From Bin87 sp965203855 (lineage in GTDB: Bacteria > Chloroflexota > Dehalococcoidia > Lucifugimonadales > UBA3495), in NCBI GenBank assembly GCA_965203855.1, contig CBDBDN010000004.1, forward strand, positions 65,510 through 129,509: 64,000 nucleotides of DNA, read 5' to 3'. A program made the position numbers and the translations under genes. The notes beneath the pieces are model-generated. The model had not been told where the DNA came from, did not search any database, and worked only from the letters and a program-made list of their open reading frames with translations. Below, piece by piece: positions 1-8,285 of the stretch; within the stretch, counting starts at the first letter, position 1, and each line of letters opens with the position of its first letter.

Positions 1-188
1 ATGACGGCCAGCGCGCGCTGCCCCTCCGGCGTCAATCCCGCCGGCGTCGGTAGCAGCAGGATACCGAGGAATACGAGGGCCGCCGCCGCCAGTTTGACCG
101 CCGTCGCCGCGTCCGCCCGGCGCAGCAGAGACAAGGCGGCAATGGACTGGGGACGCTTGCCGTCGGGCGACTGGGGCGGGTTGGACAC
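1..188 (-). CDS. DASS-like anion/sodium symporter, N-terminal fragment
   Basis: Only about 62 N-terminal residues lie in the window; the gene runs off the left edge. The visible part has a short polar leader, then a hydrophobic stretch and the segment LLPTPAGLTPEGQRALAV, which resembles the start of divalent anion:Na+ symporters (SLC13/ArsB-NhaD superfamily), where a Pro-rich Gly-Leu motif precedes a conserved Trp/Arg-x-Leu-Ala motif. The only start codon in this frame after the rel stop is a GTG at 188; no strong ribosome site is visible. It follows rel on the same strand after about 70 bases and may be co-transcribed with it. The family is an inference from a short fragment; a different polytopic transporter is possible. 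Confidence 0.5.
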   Translation of the reverse strand, partial: MSNPPQSPDGKRPQSIAALSLLRRADAATAVKLAAAALVFLGILLLPTPAGLTPEGQRALAV

Positions 189-259
189 GGGGTATATTGA
201 CTGCGCCGGAGCGGTACTGCGCCCGACGCAAAAGTTGGGGCGGCGCAGGGTATGCCGGG

Positions 260-2506
260 CTATTGCGCCGTCGTCTGCCGCAGCGGGCTGCTGGTTACCC
301 GGTTCACCGAAGTAACGCCGCGGATCCCCTCCATCCGAGAGAATACCCGGTTCAGCTCCGGCAGGCCGGCGATATGGATGGTCAGCTCCATGCTTACCGT
401 AGCGTTGTTATTCTCGCGGGTTACTACCCAAGCGATGTTGATTTTATCCTCGGACAGCTTGGTAGTGATGTCGCGCAGCAGTCCCAGCCGATCCAGCGCT
501 TCAATGCGGATGCGTACCGGATATAATTCCTGTTTCTGGCCCCAGGCTACCGGCACCAGCCTTTCTTGTTCGTCCTCGTTCAGCACATTGATGCAGCCGG
601 ATTTGTGGACGCTGACGCCGCTGGTGCGGGTAACGAACCCGATAATCTCGTCGCCCTGTATCGGGTTGCAGCATTGGGCGATACGGGTCAACAGGTCGCC
701 GACGCCCAGCACGGAGATGCCGGAGGTGGGGCTGTCCAGCCGTGCGCCGTCTTTCAGCGGCGGCGGCGTCCAGGTCCAGGATTTGGTGGCCGGCACGCTG
801 TGATGCTGCGACAGCCGGGAAGCCAGGGCGGCGTCGCTTAAGTCGCCGGAGCCTAGCGCCGCCAGCAGGTCGTCCATAGTTTCGTACCCGCATAATTCCA
901 AGGTTTCCCGGTCGGGCAGGCGTACGCCCATGCGCCGCATCTCCCGTTTGAGCAGGTCGCGCCCTCGGGTAATGTTGGCGCTGCGGGCCTGCCGGTTGAA
1001 CCAGGAGCGGATTTTCTGGCGGGCGCTGTTGGTAGCCACATAGCCGCGCGCCGGGTTCAGCCAGTCCGGGGACGGCCCGCGCCCGGTCTTGCCGGCGACC
1101 ACCTCCACGGTGTCGCCGTTCTGCAAGGGCGTGTCCAACGATACCAGCCGCCCGTTGAGTTTGGCGCCGGATATGCGATGCCCCAGGTCGGTATGTATCT
1201 TGTAGGCGAAATCAATGGGCGTGGCGCCGGCGGCCAGTTCCATAATATCGCCGTTGGGCGTATAGACGAATACCTGGTCGTGGAACAGATCCTCGCGCAC
1301 CGATTCCAGGAATTCGTTGGTGTCCGGCGTTTCGCGCTGCCATTCCAGAAGTTGGCGTAGCCAGGTCATTCGCTCCTCAAAACGGCCCCGGCTGCCGTTA
1401 GGGCCGCCGCCGCTGTGGCCGCTTTCTTTATAGCGCCAGTGGGCGGCCACGCCGTACTCGGCGATGCGGTGCATCTCCTGCGTCTTGATTTGCACTTCCA
1501 GCGGATGGCCGCCCTCGCAGATTACGGTAGTATGCAACGACTGGTACAGGTTCTGCTTGGGGGTGGCAATGTAGTCGTCAAACTGCCCCGGCATGGGGCT
1601 CCACATCCGATGCACGATGCCCAGCGCGCGGTAGCAGTCGGCGACATCGTCCACGATGACGCGCAGGGCGTAAAGGTCATAAATGTCGCTGAGTTCTTTG
1701 CCCTCCGCGGCGTATTTTTCAATCTTTTTATGGATGGAGTAGATGCCTTTGGGGCGTCCGTTGACTTCGGCCGGCAGGCCGTTGGCGGCCAGTTCCTGGC
1801 GCAAGCCTTCGCCCACTTCGGCCACATAGGCTTCGCGCTGGGAGCGGCGCACCGCCAGCATCCGCGATATTTCCCGGTAAGTAGTTTCGTTCAGATGCCG
1901 AAAAGCCAGGTCGTCCAGCTGCCATTTCAGTTCCCAGATGCCGAGGCGGTGCGCCAGCGGGGAATAGACATCCAGGGTTTCCTGAGCGATGCGGCGGCGT
2001 TTGTCCGCCGACAGTGCGTCCAGCGTCTGCATATTGTGCAGGCGGTCGGCCAGCTTGATGAGGACGACGCGGATGTCCTCGGCCATTGCCACCAGCATTT
2101 TGCGGAGGCTTTCGGCGTAGAGGTTTTCGGCGTTGGGGGCCGGGTGTTCGCCGGGGCCGGGCGGTCGGTAGTTAACGCGGGTTAGCTTGGTGACGCCGTC
2201 CACCAGGCGGGCGACATCGGGGCCGAAACGGCGCTCCAGTTCGTCCCCGGCAACGCCGCAGTCCTCCATTACGTCGTGCAGCAGCGCCGCCATAATGGTA
2301 TCGGGGTCCAGATGCAGGTCGGCCAGGATGCCGGCGGCGGCCAGGGGATGCACGATGTAAGGGTCGCCGGACTGGCGCAGCTGCCCGTCGTGGCAGCCGG
2401 CGGCGAAATCGTAGGCGCGCCGGATGGTATCCAGATGCGCCGTATCGTCCACATACTCCGACACGCGGGCAATCAGGTTGGCCGGTTCGCTGACTGCAAC
2501 GACCAT
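260..2506 (-). CDS. rel: Bifunctional (p)ppGpp synthetase/hydrolase (Rel/SpoT)
   Basis: Long RSH enzyme that makes and degrades (p)ppGpp in the cytoplasm during starvation. The start is ATG 2506 because AAGGAGG lies eight bases upstream; the longer open frame has no such site. The protein is 748 residues, normal for the family. An HD hydrolase domain comes first with His53 and the HDxxED motif at 77-82, so hydrolysis should be intact. A synthetase domain with EVQIKT and AHWRYK follows. A TGS domain begins near FVYTPNGDIMEL, then a Cys-containing region (CCNPIQGDEIIGF) and a C-terminal ACT domain. A second gene starts about 70 bases downstream. The assignment is secure; the exact balance of synthetase and hydrolase activity cannot be read from sequence. 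Confidence 0.96.
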   Translation of the reverse strand: MVVAVSEPANLIARVSEYVDDTAHLDTIRRAYDFAAGCHDGQLRQSGDPYIVHPLAAAGILADLHLDPDTIMAALLHDVMEDCGVAGDELERRFGPDVARLVDGVTKLTRVNYRPPGPGEHPAPNAENLYAESLRKMLVAMAEDIRVVLIKLADRLHNMQTLDALSADKRRRIAQETLDVYSPLAHRLGIWELKWQLDDLAFRHLNETTYREISRMLAVRRSQREAYVAEVGEGLRQELAANGLPAEVNGRPKGIYSIHKKIEKYAAEGKELSDIYDLYALRVIVDDVADCYRALGIVHRMWSPMPGQFDDYIATPKQNLYQSLHTTVICEGGHPLEVQIKTQEMHRIAEYGVAAHWRYKESGHSGGGPNGSRGRFEERMTWLRQLLEWQRETPDTNEFLESVREDLFHDQVFVYTPNGDIMELAAGATPIDFAYKIHTDLGHRISGAKLNGRLVSLDTPLQNGDTVEVVAGKTGRGPSPDWLNPARGYVATNSARQKIRSWFNRQARSANITRGRDLLKREMRRMGVRLPDRETLELCGYETMDDLLAALGSGDLSDAALASRLSQHHSVPATKSWTWTPPPLKDGARLDSPTSGISVLGVGDLLTRIAQCCNPIQGDEIIGFVTRTSGVSVHKSGCINVLNEDEQERLVPVAWGQKQELYPVRIRIEALDRLGLLRDITTKLSEDKINIAWVVTRENNNATVSMELTIHIAGLPELNRVFSRMEGIRGVTSVNRVTSSPLRQTTAQ

Positions 2507-2608
2507 CGCCCCCTCCTTGGTGCCATCGCCCCCGGCCTCGCTGCGGCGGAGCTTGGCTTGGGAAAGGCGCGGCAAAAGCTGATGGATAGCCTGTTAGCCT
2601 ATGCCGGA

Positions 2609-2638
2609 ATGATAACCAACCGGGGGCGCGGTTGTCCA
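2609..2638 (-). promoter_or_regulatory. Candidate sigma-70 promoter of rel
   Basis: On the minus strand TGGACA (2638-2633) and TATCAT (2614-2609) are separated by 18 bases. Transcription would start near 2602, giving a leader of roughly 95 bases before the rel ATG. It diverges from the promoter of the structured RNA. Confidence 0.5.
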
Positions 2639-2757
2639 GTGTATCGGTTTTGGATTATGGCGGCCCTCGCTCCATCTTGCTCCCGGATGGTGAGGGCTGT
2701 GAGCGAGAATCGGGTTGACGCCGCCAAAAATTCACCGAAAATTCGCCGGGACAGGGG

Positions 2758-2786
2758 TTGACAGGTATCAACCCACGCTATACTAT
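2758..2786 (+). promoter_or_regulatory. Strong sigma-70 promoter of the structured RNA
   Basis: A perfect TTGACA (2758-2763) is followed after 17 bases by TACTAT (2781-2786). The bases around the -35 box, GACAGGGGTTGACAGGT, are almost identical to those at the promoter of the radical SAM gene near 5590. No coding region starts downstream for nearly 600 bases, which argues that the promoter drives an RNA gene. Confidence 0.75.
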
Positions 2787-2792
2787 GTATTA

Positions 2793-3151
2793 TGAGCGCT
2801 GGGGTGGCCGGGACATCCCATCCGCTACTACCAGGCGGTTGAACCGCCCTCAGGCACAGGAGGTGCGAAGTGGTTTCGCTGGTAACGCTGAACCATAGAT
2901 GGCAATTCCCGCTGGCCGGCCCTGTCGGCGCGGTGGCCGCGGCTTGACTGGATTCGTTCCCGGAATCCACAGCCGCACCCAGTTGCACACCACCGACAGG
3001 GCGCCGGCATCGGGCCTGCTCCGGGCCGGGCGGAAAGGCTGCGCCGCGCAACGCAGCGTGAAGCCGGGCCGTTAGAAAGCGAAAAGCGCCGGAGCAATGC
3101 CCGCAACGAGCCAAGCATCCGACTGTTTATCGGAGCTTGGCTCTTTTATTT
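2793..3151 (+). ncRNA. Structured non-coding RNA of unknown family, about 360 nt
   Basis: The segment starts just after a near-consensus promoter and ends at a strong intrinsic terminator, with no credible reading frame between. Several stable helices are visible. GGCGG/CCGCC pairs near 2832-2846. A long-range helix CCCTGTCGG (2926-2934) with CCGACAGGG (2994-3002) encloses an inner stem GCGGCT...AGCCGC, which in turn holds TGGATTC...GAATCCA near 2948-2970. A further stem GCTGCG...CGCAGC lies near 3038-3057. I looked for the conserved cores of RNase P RNA, tmRNA, SRP RNA and cobalamin riboswitches and did not find them. A divergent member of one of those families, or of 6S RNA, remains possible. 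It sits divergently upstream of rel. Confidence 0.7.
3108..3151 (+). terminator. Rho-independent terminator of the structured RNA
   Basis: GAGCCAAGC (3108-3116) pairs perfectly with GCTTGGCTC (3135-3143). TCCGA/TCGGA extends the stem above a single bulged A, around a seven-base loop. TTTTATTT follows directly. The reverse strand has no T-run, so it acts on plus-strand transcripts. Confidence 0.9.
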
Positions 3152-3170
3152 AACTGCAACGGCGTGTGTG

Positions 3171-3195
3171 GATTCCGGCTTTCGCCGGAATGACG
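3171..3195. repeat. REP-like palindrome, copy 1
   Basis: The core ATTCCGGC-TTTC-GCCGGAAT is a perfect hairpin followed by GACGG. The same unit recurs in at least six other intergenic gaps of this window. The remaining sequence up to 3373 holds a possible TATACT box (3284-3289) and the ribosome site of the next gene. Confidence 0.8.
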
Positions 3196-3373
3196 GACGA
3201 GGGGGTTGGTTGGAATGATGAACGAGGGGTTGGCGGCGCGGCCCGGCGGCCGGCGGGGTTAGCCGGGCGCGGCAATCGCCGCTATACTGGCACCGTGTAA
3301 GATAGGCAATCACTGGCGCCGGTAATCAGCCTGAATATCAGTCTGCCGGCAAGAAACGGGGAGGAACATTGCT

Positions 3374-5386
3374 ATGCCGGTTACGGATGTGAAAATCAAG
3401 CGGCGCGCGCCTTTGGCCGACGGCGCGCAGTTCGGAACGGCGGGTTCCTACACGCGCACCGACGGCGTATTGACCTTTGCCGTTGATCCCGGAAATCCGG
3501 CCAACGCAAGCATCGTTGACTTGCAGTATGCGCCGGTTGACGCGGCGGGCCGGGTGCGGTTTGAGGCCGATTTCACGCTAGTGGCGCCGGCCGACGCCGG
3601 GCGCGGCAACCGGCGTCTGATTGTGGAAGTGGTGAACCGGGGACGGCGGCGCACGGTGCCGTTTTTCAATCGCGGGCCGACGCCGCCCATTGATTCGGAC
3701 GCCATCCCGGTGGGCGACGGCTTTCTGATGCGGCGCGGCTATTCCGTCCTGTCGGTCGGCTGGCAGTGGGATGTGTACCGCAGCGATGCGCTGCTGGGGC
3801 TGGACGCCCCGGAAATCTGCATTGACGGGCAGCCCGTAACCGGCCAGTGCTGCGTAGAAATCCGCCCCAATGTGCCGGAAATTACCCGGCTGCTGGCGAA
3901 CCGCGCCCATCGCCCTTATCCCGTCGCCAACCGGGACGCCCCGGATGCGCTGCTGACGGTGCGGGACTGGGAGGACGGCCCGGATAGCGTCATTCCCCGC
4001 TCCGAATGGCAGTTTGCGCGGGATGCCGCAGAGGGCATAACCGCCAGCGCGGAGCATATTTACCTGGCGGACGGCTTTCAGCCGGGCCGGATTTACAACT
4101 GCATCTACACCGCCGCCCGGCCCGTAGTGGTCGGCTGCGGTATGCTGGCCATTCGCGAGGCGGCGTCCTGGCTGCGCGGGCCATTATCCGGGAACGAGTC
4201 CGGCCGGTACGAATCCGGCGGGAACAAATCGGGGAACGCTGCGATTGTTGGCGGCTTTGAGAAAATCTACGGGCATGGCGTTTCGCAGTCGGGTCGGCTG
4301 CTGCGGACGATGCTTTACTGCGGCCTGAATGTGGACGAGGCTGGCCGGCCGGTGTTTGACGGGCTGCTGCCTCATGTGGCCGGCGCGCGGCGTGGGGAGT
4401 TCAACCATCGTTTTGCCCAGCCATCGGCGCAGTCGGCGCCCGGCTTCGGCCAGCGGTTTCCCTTTGCCGACAACGATCTGACCGATCCGCTTACCGAACA
4501 GACCGACGGGCTGCTGCGCCGGCTGCGCCGGAGCAACGCCGTCCCCAAAATCATCTACACCGATTCCGCCGCCGAATACTGGCGCGGCGATGCCAGCCTG
4601 TCCCACATTGACGCCGCCGGTGCGGGCGACTTGGAGCCGGCGCCGGAGAGTCGCCGCTATCTTTTCGCCGGAACGCAGCATCTGCCCGGCGCGCCCGACT
4701 TGATGACCGGCGCCGGCCCCGACGGCGCTACCGGACGCCATCCTTATAATGCGGTGGACTACATTCCGCTGCTGCGGGCGGCTTTGGTCAATCTGGATCG
4801 GTGGGCGTCGGAAGGCATTGCGCCGCCGCCGAGCTGCCATCCCCGACTGGACGAAGGCACTGCTGTGGCCGCGACGGAGTATCTGTCCGGGCTGCCGGCA
4901 ATCCCCGGCGTTGCGACGCCCGAACCATCGCGGCTGTGGCGTATCCGTGAAGTTGACTTGGGGGCGGACGCCGACCGCGGCATCGGAGCGTATCCGGTTC
5001 GGGAGGGCCGGGAGTACGCCGCCCTGGTGCCGGCCGCCGATGCGGACGGCAACGACGCAGCCGGCATCCGGCTGCCCGACCTTACCGTTCCGGTAGGCAC
5101 GCATACGGGCTGGAACCTGCGGCGCCCGGACACCGGGGCGCCGGAGCAGCTGATGTCAATGCAGGGTTCTACGCACTGGTTTGCGCCGACGGCGGAACGG
5201 CGGCATTCGTCCGGCGATCCGCGCCCGTCTCTGGAGGAACGCTACGCCGGCCGCGCGGACTACGCCGAGCGCGTCCAAGCGGCGGCGCAGCGGCTGGCCG
5301 ACGCCGGCTATCTGCTGAATGAGGATGTGGACACGGTAGTGCAGTCCTGCCTGGAGCGGTACGACTGCGCGGCGCAGCAGGCATAG
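3374..5386 (+). CDS. Alpha/beta hydrolase domain protein (Abhydrolase_10-like)
   Basis: A 670-residue protein starting at ATG 3374 behind GGGGAGG. Its N-terminal third resembles the beta-rich entry domain of large bacterial hydrolases, with GYSVLSVGWQWDVY. A nucleophile-elbow-like GHGVSQSGR lies at about residues 299-307 (Ser303 or Ser305), and a His-rich region (FNHRFAQPS) follows. These are typical of the poorly characterised alpha/beta hydrolase family annotated as Abhydrolase_10. There is no signal peptide, so it is probably cytoplasmic. The substrate is unknown; an ester or lactone is likely. It stands alone, with a REP palindrome on either side and no same-strand partner closer than 300 bases. 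Confidence 0.75.
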   Translation: MPVTDVKIKRRAPLADGAQFGTAGSYTRTDGVLTFAVDPGNPANASIVDLQYAPVDAAGRVRFEADFTLVAPADAGRGNRRLIVEVVNRGRRRTVPFFNRGPTPPIDSDAIPVGDGFLMRRGYSVLSVGWQWDVYRSDALLGLDAPEICIDGQPVTGQCCVEIRPNVPEITRLLANRAHRPYPVANRDAPDALLTVRDWEDGPDSVIPRSEWQFARDAAEGITASAEHIYLADGFQPGRIYNCIYTAARPVVVGCGMLAIREAASWLRGPLSGNESGRYESGGNKSGNAAIVGGFEKIYGHGVSQSGRLLRTMLYCGLNVDEAGRPVFDGLLPHVAGARRGEFNHRFAQPSAQSAPGFGQRFPFADNDLTDPLTEQTDGLLRRLRRSNAVPKIIYTDSAAEYWRGDASLSHIDAAGAGDLEPAPESRRYLFAGTQHLPGAPDLMTGAGPDGATGRHPYNAVDYIPLLRAALVNLDRWASEGIAPPPSCHPRLDEGTAVAATEYLSGLPAIPGVATPEPSRLWRIREVDLGADADRGIGAYPVREGREYAALVPAADADGNDAAGIRLPDLTVPVGTHTGWNLRRPDTGAPEQLMSMQGSTHWFAPTAERRHSSGDPRPSLEERYAGRADYAERVQAAAQRLADAGYLLNEDVDTVVQSCLERYDCAAQQA

Positions 5387-5408
5387 AGACGCCAGCCGTT
5401 CCCCAACC

Positions 5409-5434
5409 GTCATTCCGACTTACGCCGGAATCCG
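5409..5434. repeat. REP-like palindrome, copy 2 (degenerate)
   Basis: An imperfect copy, ATTCCG-ACTTACGC-CGGAAT, lies 20 bases after the hydrolase stop and is followed by TCTTTCTCC, so it may also stop transcription. The 310-base gap 5387-5696 otherwise holds two promoter-like sites and no reading frame. Confidence 0.6.
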
Positions 5435-5494
5435 TCTTTCTCCTAGCCGGACCGTTCTACGCCGGGGATGTTCCAGAGGCCGGATTTGCCGTTA

Positions 5495-5503
5495 TGCTAT
5501 CAT
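5495..5503 (+). promoter_or_regulatory. Extended -10 promoter motif TGCTATCAT
   Basis: TG-C-TATCAT in the context TTATGCTATCATTAG matches a motif seen before several other genes in this window. It lies about 200 bases upstream of the radical SAM gene and would be the distal of two promoters. Confidence 0.4.
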
Positions 5504-5597
5504 TAGTGTAACGAACACAGCAGCATAAGCCCGCCGGATTGCGAAATCTGCTCCAAATCGTATTCCGGGCGGCGCTTTTCTGAATGCTGAGACAGGG

Positions 5598-5626
5598 TTG
5601 ACAGGTGCGAACAGGAGGTCTAAACT
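5598..5626 (+). promoter_or_regulatory. Sigma-70 promoter of the radical SAM gene
   Basis: TTGACA (5598-5603) and TAAACT (5621-5626) are 17 bases apart. The flank GACAGGGTTGACAGGT matches that of the structured-RNA promoter near 2752. Transcription would begin near 5633, leaving a leader of about 65 bases before ATG 5697. Confidence 0.6.
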
Positions 5627-5696
5627 AGCAGCAATTTACCGAACATTCGTTTGCGGTGCGCCGGCGCACGCCGCGTTCCAAGCCGGAGGGATCACC

Positions 5697-6674
5697 ATGG
5701 TTGCTGCCGAAGTTACCGAAATCCAGTGCAAAACCGTCATCAACCGCGTCAATGTCCCGGATTTCCCCTTTCAGTGGACGATTAACCCTTACCGGGGCTG
5801 CCGCCACGCCTGCCGCTACTGCTATGCCCGTTCCACCCATCAGTATTGGGGGATGGACGCCGGCGCCGACTTTGAGCAGCAGATTTTCGCCAAAGTCAAC
5901 GCCCCCGAAGTGCTGCGGCAGGAACTGGCCCGCCCCAAGTGGACGGGAGAACCCATCGCCATCGGTACGGCGTCCGACCCTTACGAACCCGCCGAGGCGC
6001 AGTATCAGCTGACCCGTCAGATTCTGGAAACGCTGGCCGAGTTCCGCAACCCGGCGTCGGTTACTACCAAAGGGACGCTGGTGCGCCGGGATGTTGATGT
6101 GCTGCGGCAGCTTAATGAAGTGGCCGGCGTCCAGGTAGTGTTCAGCGTCGGCAGCGTCGACGAAACGGTATGGCGGCAGACCGAGCCGGGCGCGCCGCAT
6201 CCTATAGCCCGACTGGAAGCGATGCAGTATCTGGTGGAGCATGGCATTGCCGCCGGCGTATTGGCCGCCCCGCTGCTGCCCGGCCTGTCCGACAGCGCCG
6301 CCAGCATTGACGCGCTGGTGAACGCGGCGGCGGAGCATCGGGCGCAGTTTCTCTCCGGCAATCTGCTGTTTCTGCGCCCCGGCAGCCGGGAATGGTTTAT
6401 GCCGCTAATCCGGGAGTCGTACCCGCATCTGGCGCCGGGTTACGCCCGGCTGTATCACAGCCCCCATGCGCCGCGGGATTACACCGCCGCCGTGCTCAAT
6501 CTGGTGGACGATGCCCGTATGCGCTGGGAGCTGCCCCGGATGCCGTCCATCAAGGGATTGCAACCGACCGGGCTGCCGGGGTTCTGCGAGATGCTGACGC
6601 CGGCGCCGGAATACGATGCGCTGCCATACGGGCAGGGTTATCCGTCCCAGCTGGCGCTGCCGTTGGCGGCCTAG
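5697..6674 (+). CDS. Radical SAM protein, spore photoproduct lyase-like (Rv2578c type)
   Basis: A 325-residue radical SAM enzyme. The start is ATG 5697, with GGAGG eight bases upstream, rather than the longer open frame. Residues 35-42 form CRHACRYC, the CxxxCxxC motif that binds the 4Fe-4S cluster, inside NPYRGCRHACRYCYAR. This is characteristic of the SPL-like/Rv2578c family found next to DNA-repair or housekeeping genes in Actinobacteria and Chloroflexota. A TIM-barrel pattern follows, with TKGTLVRRD and a Ser-Val-Asp segment (FSVGSVDE). No spore photoproduct lyase signature Cys can be assigned with confidence, so the reaction is unknown. It is monocistronic and converges on the next gene. 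Confidence 0.8.
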   Translation: MVAAEVTEIQCKTVINRVNVPDFPFQWTINPYRGCRHACRYCYARSTHQYWGMDAGADFEQQIFAKVNAPEVLRQELARPKWTGEPIAIGTASDPYEPAEAQYQLTRQILETLAEFRNPASVTTKGTLVRRDVDVLRQLNEVAGVQVVFSVGSVDETVWRQTEPGAPHPIARLEAMQYLVEHGIAAGVLAAPLLPGLSDSAASIDALVNAAAEHRAQFLSGNLLFLRPGSREWFMPLIRESYPHLAPGYARLYHSPHAPRDYTAAVLNLVDDARMRWELPRMPSIKGLQPTGLPGFCEMLTPAPEYDALPYGQGYPSQLALPLAA

Positions 6675-6718
6675 GCGGCAAGGTGCGGGCTGTGCGGTGT
6701 ATCCGCGCTGCGGTGGCG

Positions 6719-7180
6719 TCAGGATGCCGTCTGCGCCCAGATGGGGCCGCGCTGCTTTACCGGCTCCAGCAGGGATTCATCAAAGGGCTTGGGGTTGTAG
6801 TCGGCGCGGTTGGGGGCGCGGTATTTGAGCAAGTCAAACACCGTTTCATTAGTGTAGTAGCCCCGATAGGTTTGGGTTACCAGTTCCTGGAAAAAGGCCG
6901 GCCGTGCGTCCGCAACGGCTTGCAGGGTTGCCGTCTGCGCCGCCGGTTGCAACGCCGCGAAAGCGCCGCCGCGTTCCCGGGCGGCAATTTCAATCTGCGC
7001 CAGTCCGTCCAGCAGGATGCGCCGGCGGGCGGTTGCGGCGGCGGCGATGCTTTCTACGAAATCGGCTACGCCCAAGTCGCCGGCGGCGGGCATATCGCCG
7101 TTGGCCGGAACGATGCGGTTTAACGCCGCCGCCAGCAGCCCGCGTTGTTCATCGCTCAAAATCGTATTGCCGTTTGACAT
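6719..7180 (-). CDS. Gluconate 2-dehydrogenase subunit 3-like protein
   Basis: A 153-residue protein with ATG 7180 chosen over an in-frame GTG at 7195 because GAGGA sits 9 bases ahead of it. The N-terminal segment ILSDEQRGLLAAALNRIVPANGDMP and the later TYRGYYTNETVF resemble the gluconate_2-dh3 family, small partners of FAD-dependent GMC oxidoreductases. No Tat signal is visible, unlike many members. No GMC catalytic subunit lies nearby, so it is either an orphan subunit or acts with a partner elsewhere. It converges with the radical SAM gene, 44 bases apart. Confidence 0.7.
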   Translation of the reverse strand: MSNGNTILSDEQRGLLAAALNRIVPANGDMPAAGDLGVADFVESIAAAATARRRILLDGLAQIEIAARERGGAFAALQPAAQTATLQAVADARPAFFQELVTQTYRGYYTNETVFDLLKYRAPNRADYNPKPFDESLLEPVKQRGPIWAQTAS

Positions 7181-7223
7181 TGCCGTTATCCTCACTCTGG
7201 CGTCTTACGCCGGGTTCAGTCTA

Positions 7224-7232
7224 TGCTACCAT
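7224..7232 (+). promoter_or_regulatory. Extended -10 promoter motif TGCTACCAT
   Basis: TG-C-TACCAT in TATGCTACCATAACC matches the recurring motif. It would give the Phd-type gene a leader of about 70 bases. The -35 region is weak, as expected for an extended -10 promoter. Confidence 0.45.
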
Positions 7233-7306
7233 AACCGCAGCAAACGGGCGCATAAGTCAAGCTCAAGTATTCAAGCGCCCGCTGCCGGAAAACCGCTTTT
7301 GAGAGT

Positions 7307-7669
7307 ATGGAACCTAAAATGATTGACAGCAAGGAAATCGCAGCCCGCGCCCAGTTCGTGCCTATGGAGCAGGCGGCTAAACAGTTGCCGGCCTTGTGCC
7401 AGTCGCTGGCCGGCAACCCGGATGCCGTGGTTGCCGTTACTAACCACGGCCAGCCGGCCTTTGCGTTGATTTCTTGGGAATCCTGGCAGGAACTTGAGGA
7501 TATGGCGGCGACGCTGGAAACTCTGGAAATTCTCGCTGATTCCAAGACTAGCGCGGCTCTCCGCCAAGCACGGACCGACTTTGCCGTAGGCAACGCCGAT
7601 ACCATCCCCGGCGAAGTCGTGATGCAGCAGCTGATCGAGGACGGGCTGATTGACCCGGCGAAACTCTAA
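7307..7669 (+). CDS. Phd/YefM-type antitoxin, apparently orphan
   Basis: A 120-residue protein with the Phd/YefM N-terminal fold: FVPMEQAAKQLPALCQSLAGNPDAVVAVTNHGQPAFALISWESWQELEDM. This part binds operator DNA in known antitoxins. ATG 7319 is an alternative start four codons in. The C-terminal part is acidic and would be the toxin-neutralising tail. No RelE/ParE/Doc-like gene follows; the next gene converges and overlaps its stop by four bases. It may neutralise a distant toxin or serve as a repressor only. Confidence 0.8.
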   Translation: MEPKMIDSKEIAARAQFVPMEQAAKQLPALCQSLAGNPDAVVAVTNHGQPAFALISWESWQELEDMAATLETLEILADSKTSAALRQARTDFAVGNADTIPGEVVMQQLIEDGLIDPAKL

Positions 7670-8208
7670 AAGATGATGCTCAATGCGCCGTGGTCGGACA
7701 ACGCTTCCAAGTCCAAGGTGGCTCGCTTGTAGCATAGCCGCAGCTGTCCGTCCACTCGGCGCATCCGCACATCGTAGCGGCCCACATAGGGGGATGCTTC
7801 GCCGGCGCGAAAACGCCACACTACTACCGACGCCGTGGCGGCCACGGCGTCGCCGTTTATTTCCGTAACCATCACATTGCCGATGAACCGGCGGGTGCGC
7901 GACCAGGGATATTCCCGGTGGGCATGGCGGCTTTGCAGGCGGACAACCCGGCCGGCCATCCGGCCATAGTCATCATCGATGAACAGCAAGTCCGTCTCCG
8001 GATCGCCGTCCGGCAGGTCGGTGGTGGGAACGATATAGCGCGCGTCGGCCGTGTACAGCGTCAGCCAGGCGTCCAGTTTCCAGTCGTCCAGCAGCCGCGC
8101 CTCCTGGTACAGCAGCTGTTCCACTTCGTGTTGCAGCAGCAGCGACTCCGCAGTAGCCGGCAGCCCGGCTATGGGTATTGGCGGCGGCGGTATCAGGTTA
8201 GCAACCAT
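7666..8208 (-). CDS. Aromatic ring-hydroxylating dioxygenase, beta subunit
   Basis: A 180-residue small subunit of a Rieske non-heme iron oxygenase. ATG 8208 is preceded by AGGAG. The pattern EVEQLLYQEARLLDDWKLDAWLTLYTADARYIVP, then WSRTRRFIGNV and YVGRYDVRMRR, is typical of the cone-shaped NTF2-like beta subunit that stabilises the alpha3-beta3 hexamer. It lies 77 bases downstream of the alpha subunit on the same strand, so the two form an operon. The substrate cannot be predicted. Confidence 0.88.
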   Translation of the reverse strand: MVANLIPPPPIPIAGLPATAESLLLQHEVEQLLYQEARLLDDWKLDAWLTLYTADARYIVPTTDLPDGDPETDLLFIDDDYGRMAGRVVRLQSRHAHREYPWSRTRRFIGNVMVTEINGDAVAATASVVVWRFRAGEASPYVGRYDVRMRRVDGQLRLCYKRATLDLEALSDHGALSIIF

Positions 8209-8285
8209 TTTGGAATTGCTCCTGGTGGAGATTGACCGCACCGCGGTTTTCTCCCGGAGAGAGGAAATTAGTCAGCGGCGGCGGT

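Noticed and set aside
2599..3114. Minus-strand frames across the structured RNA
   Set aside because: Composition is not protein-like, there is no ribosome site, and the strong promoter and terminator are on the other strand.
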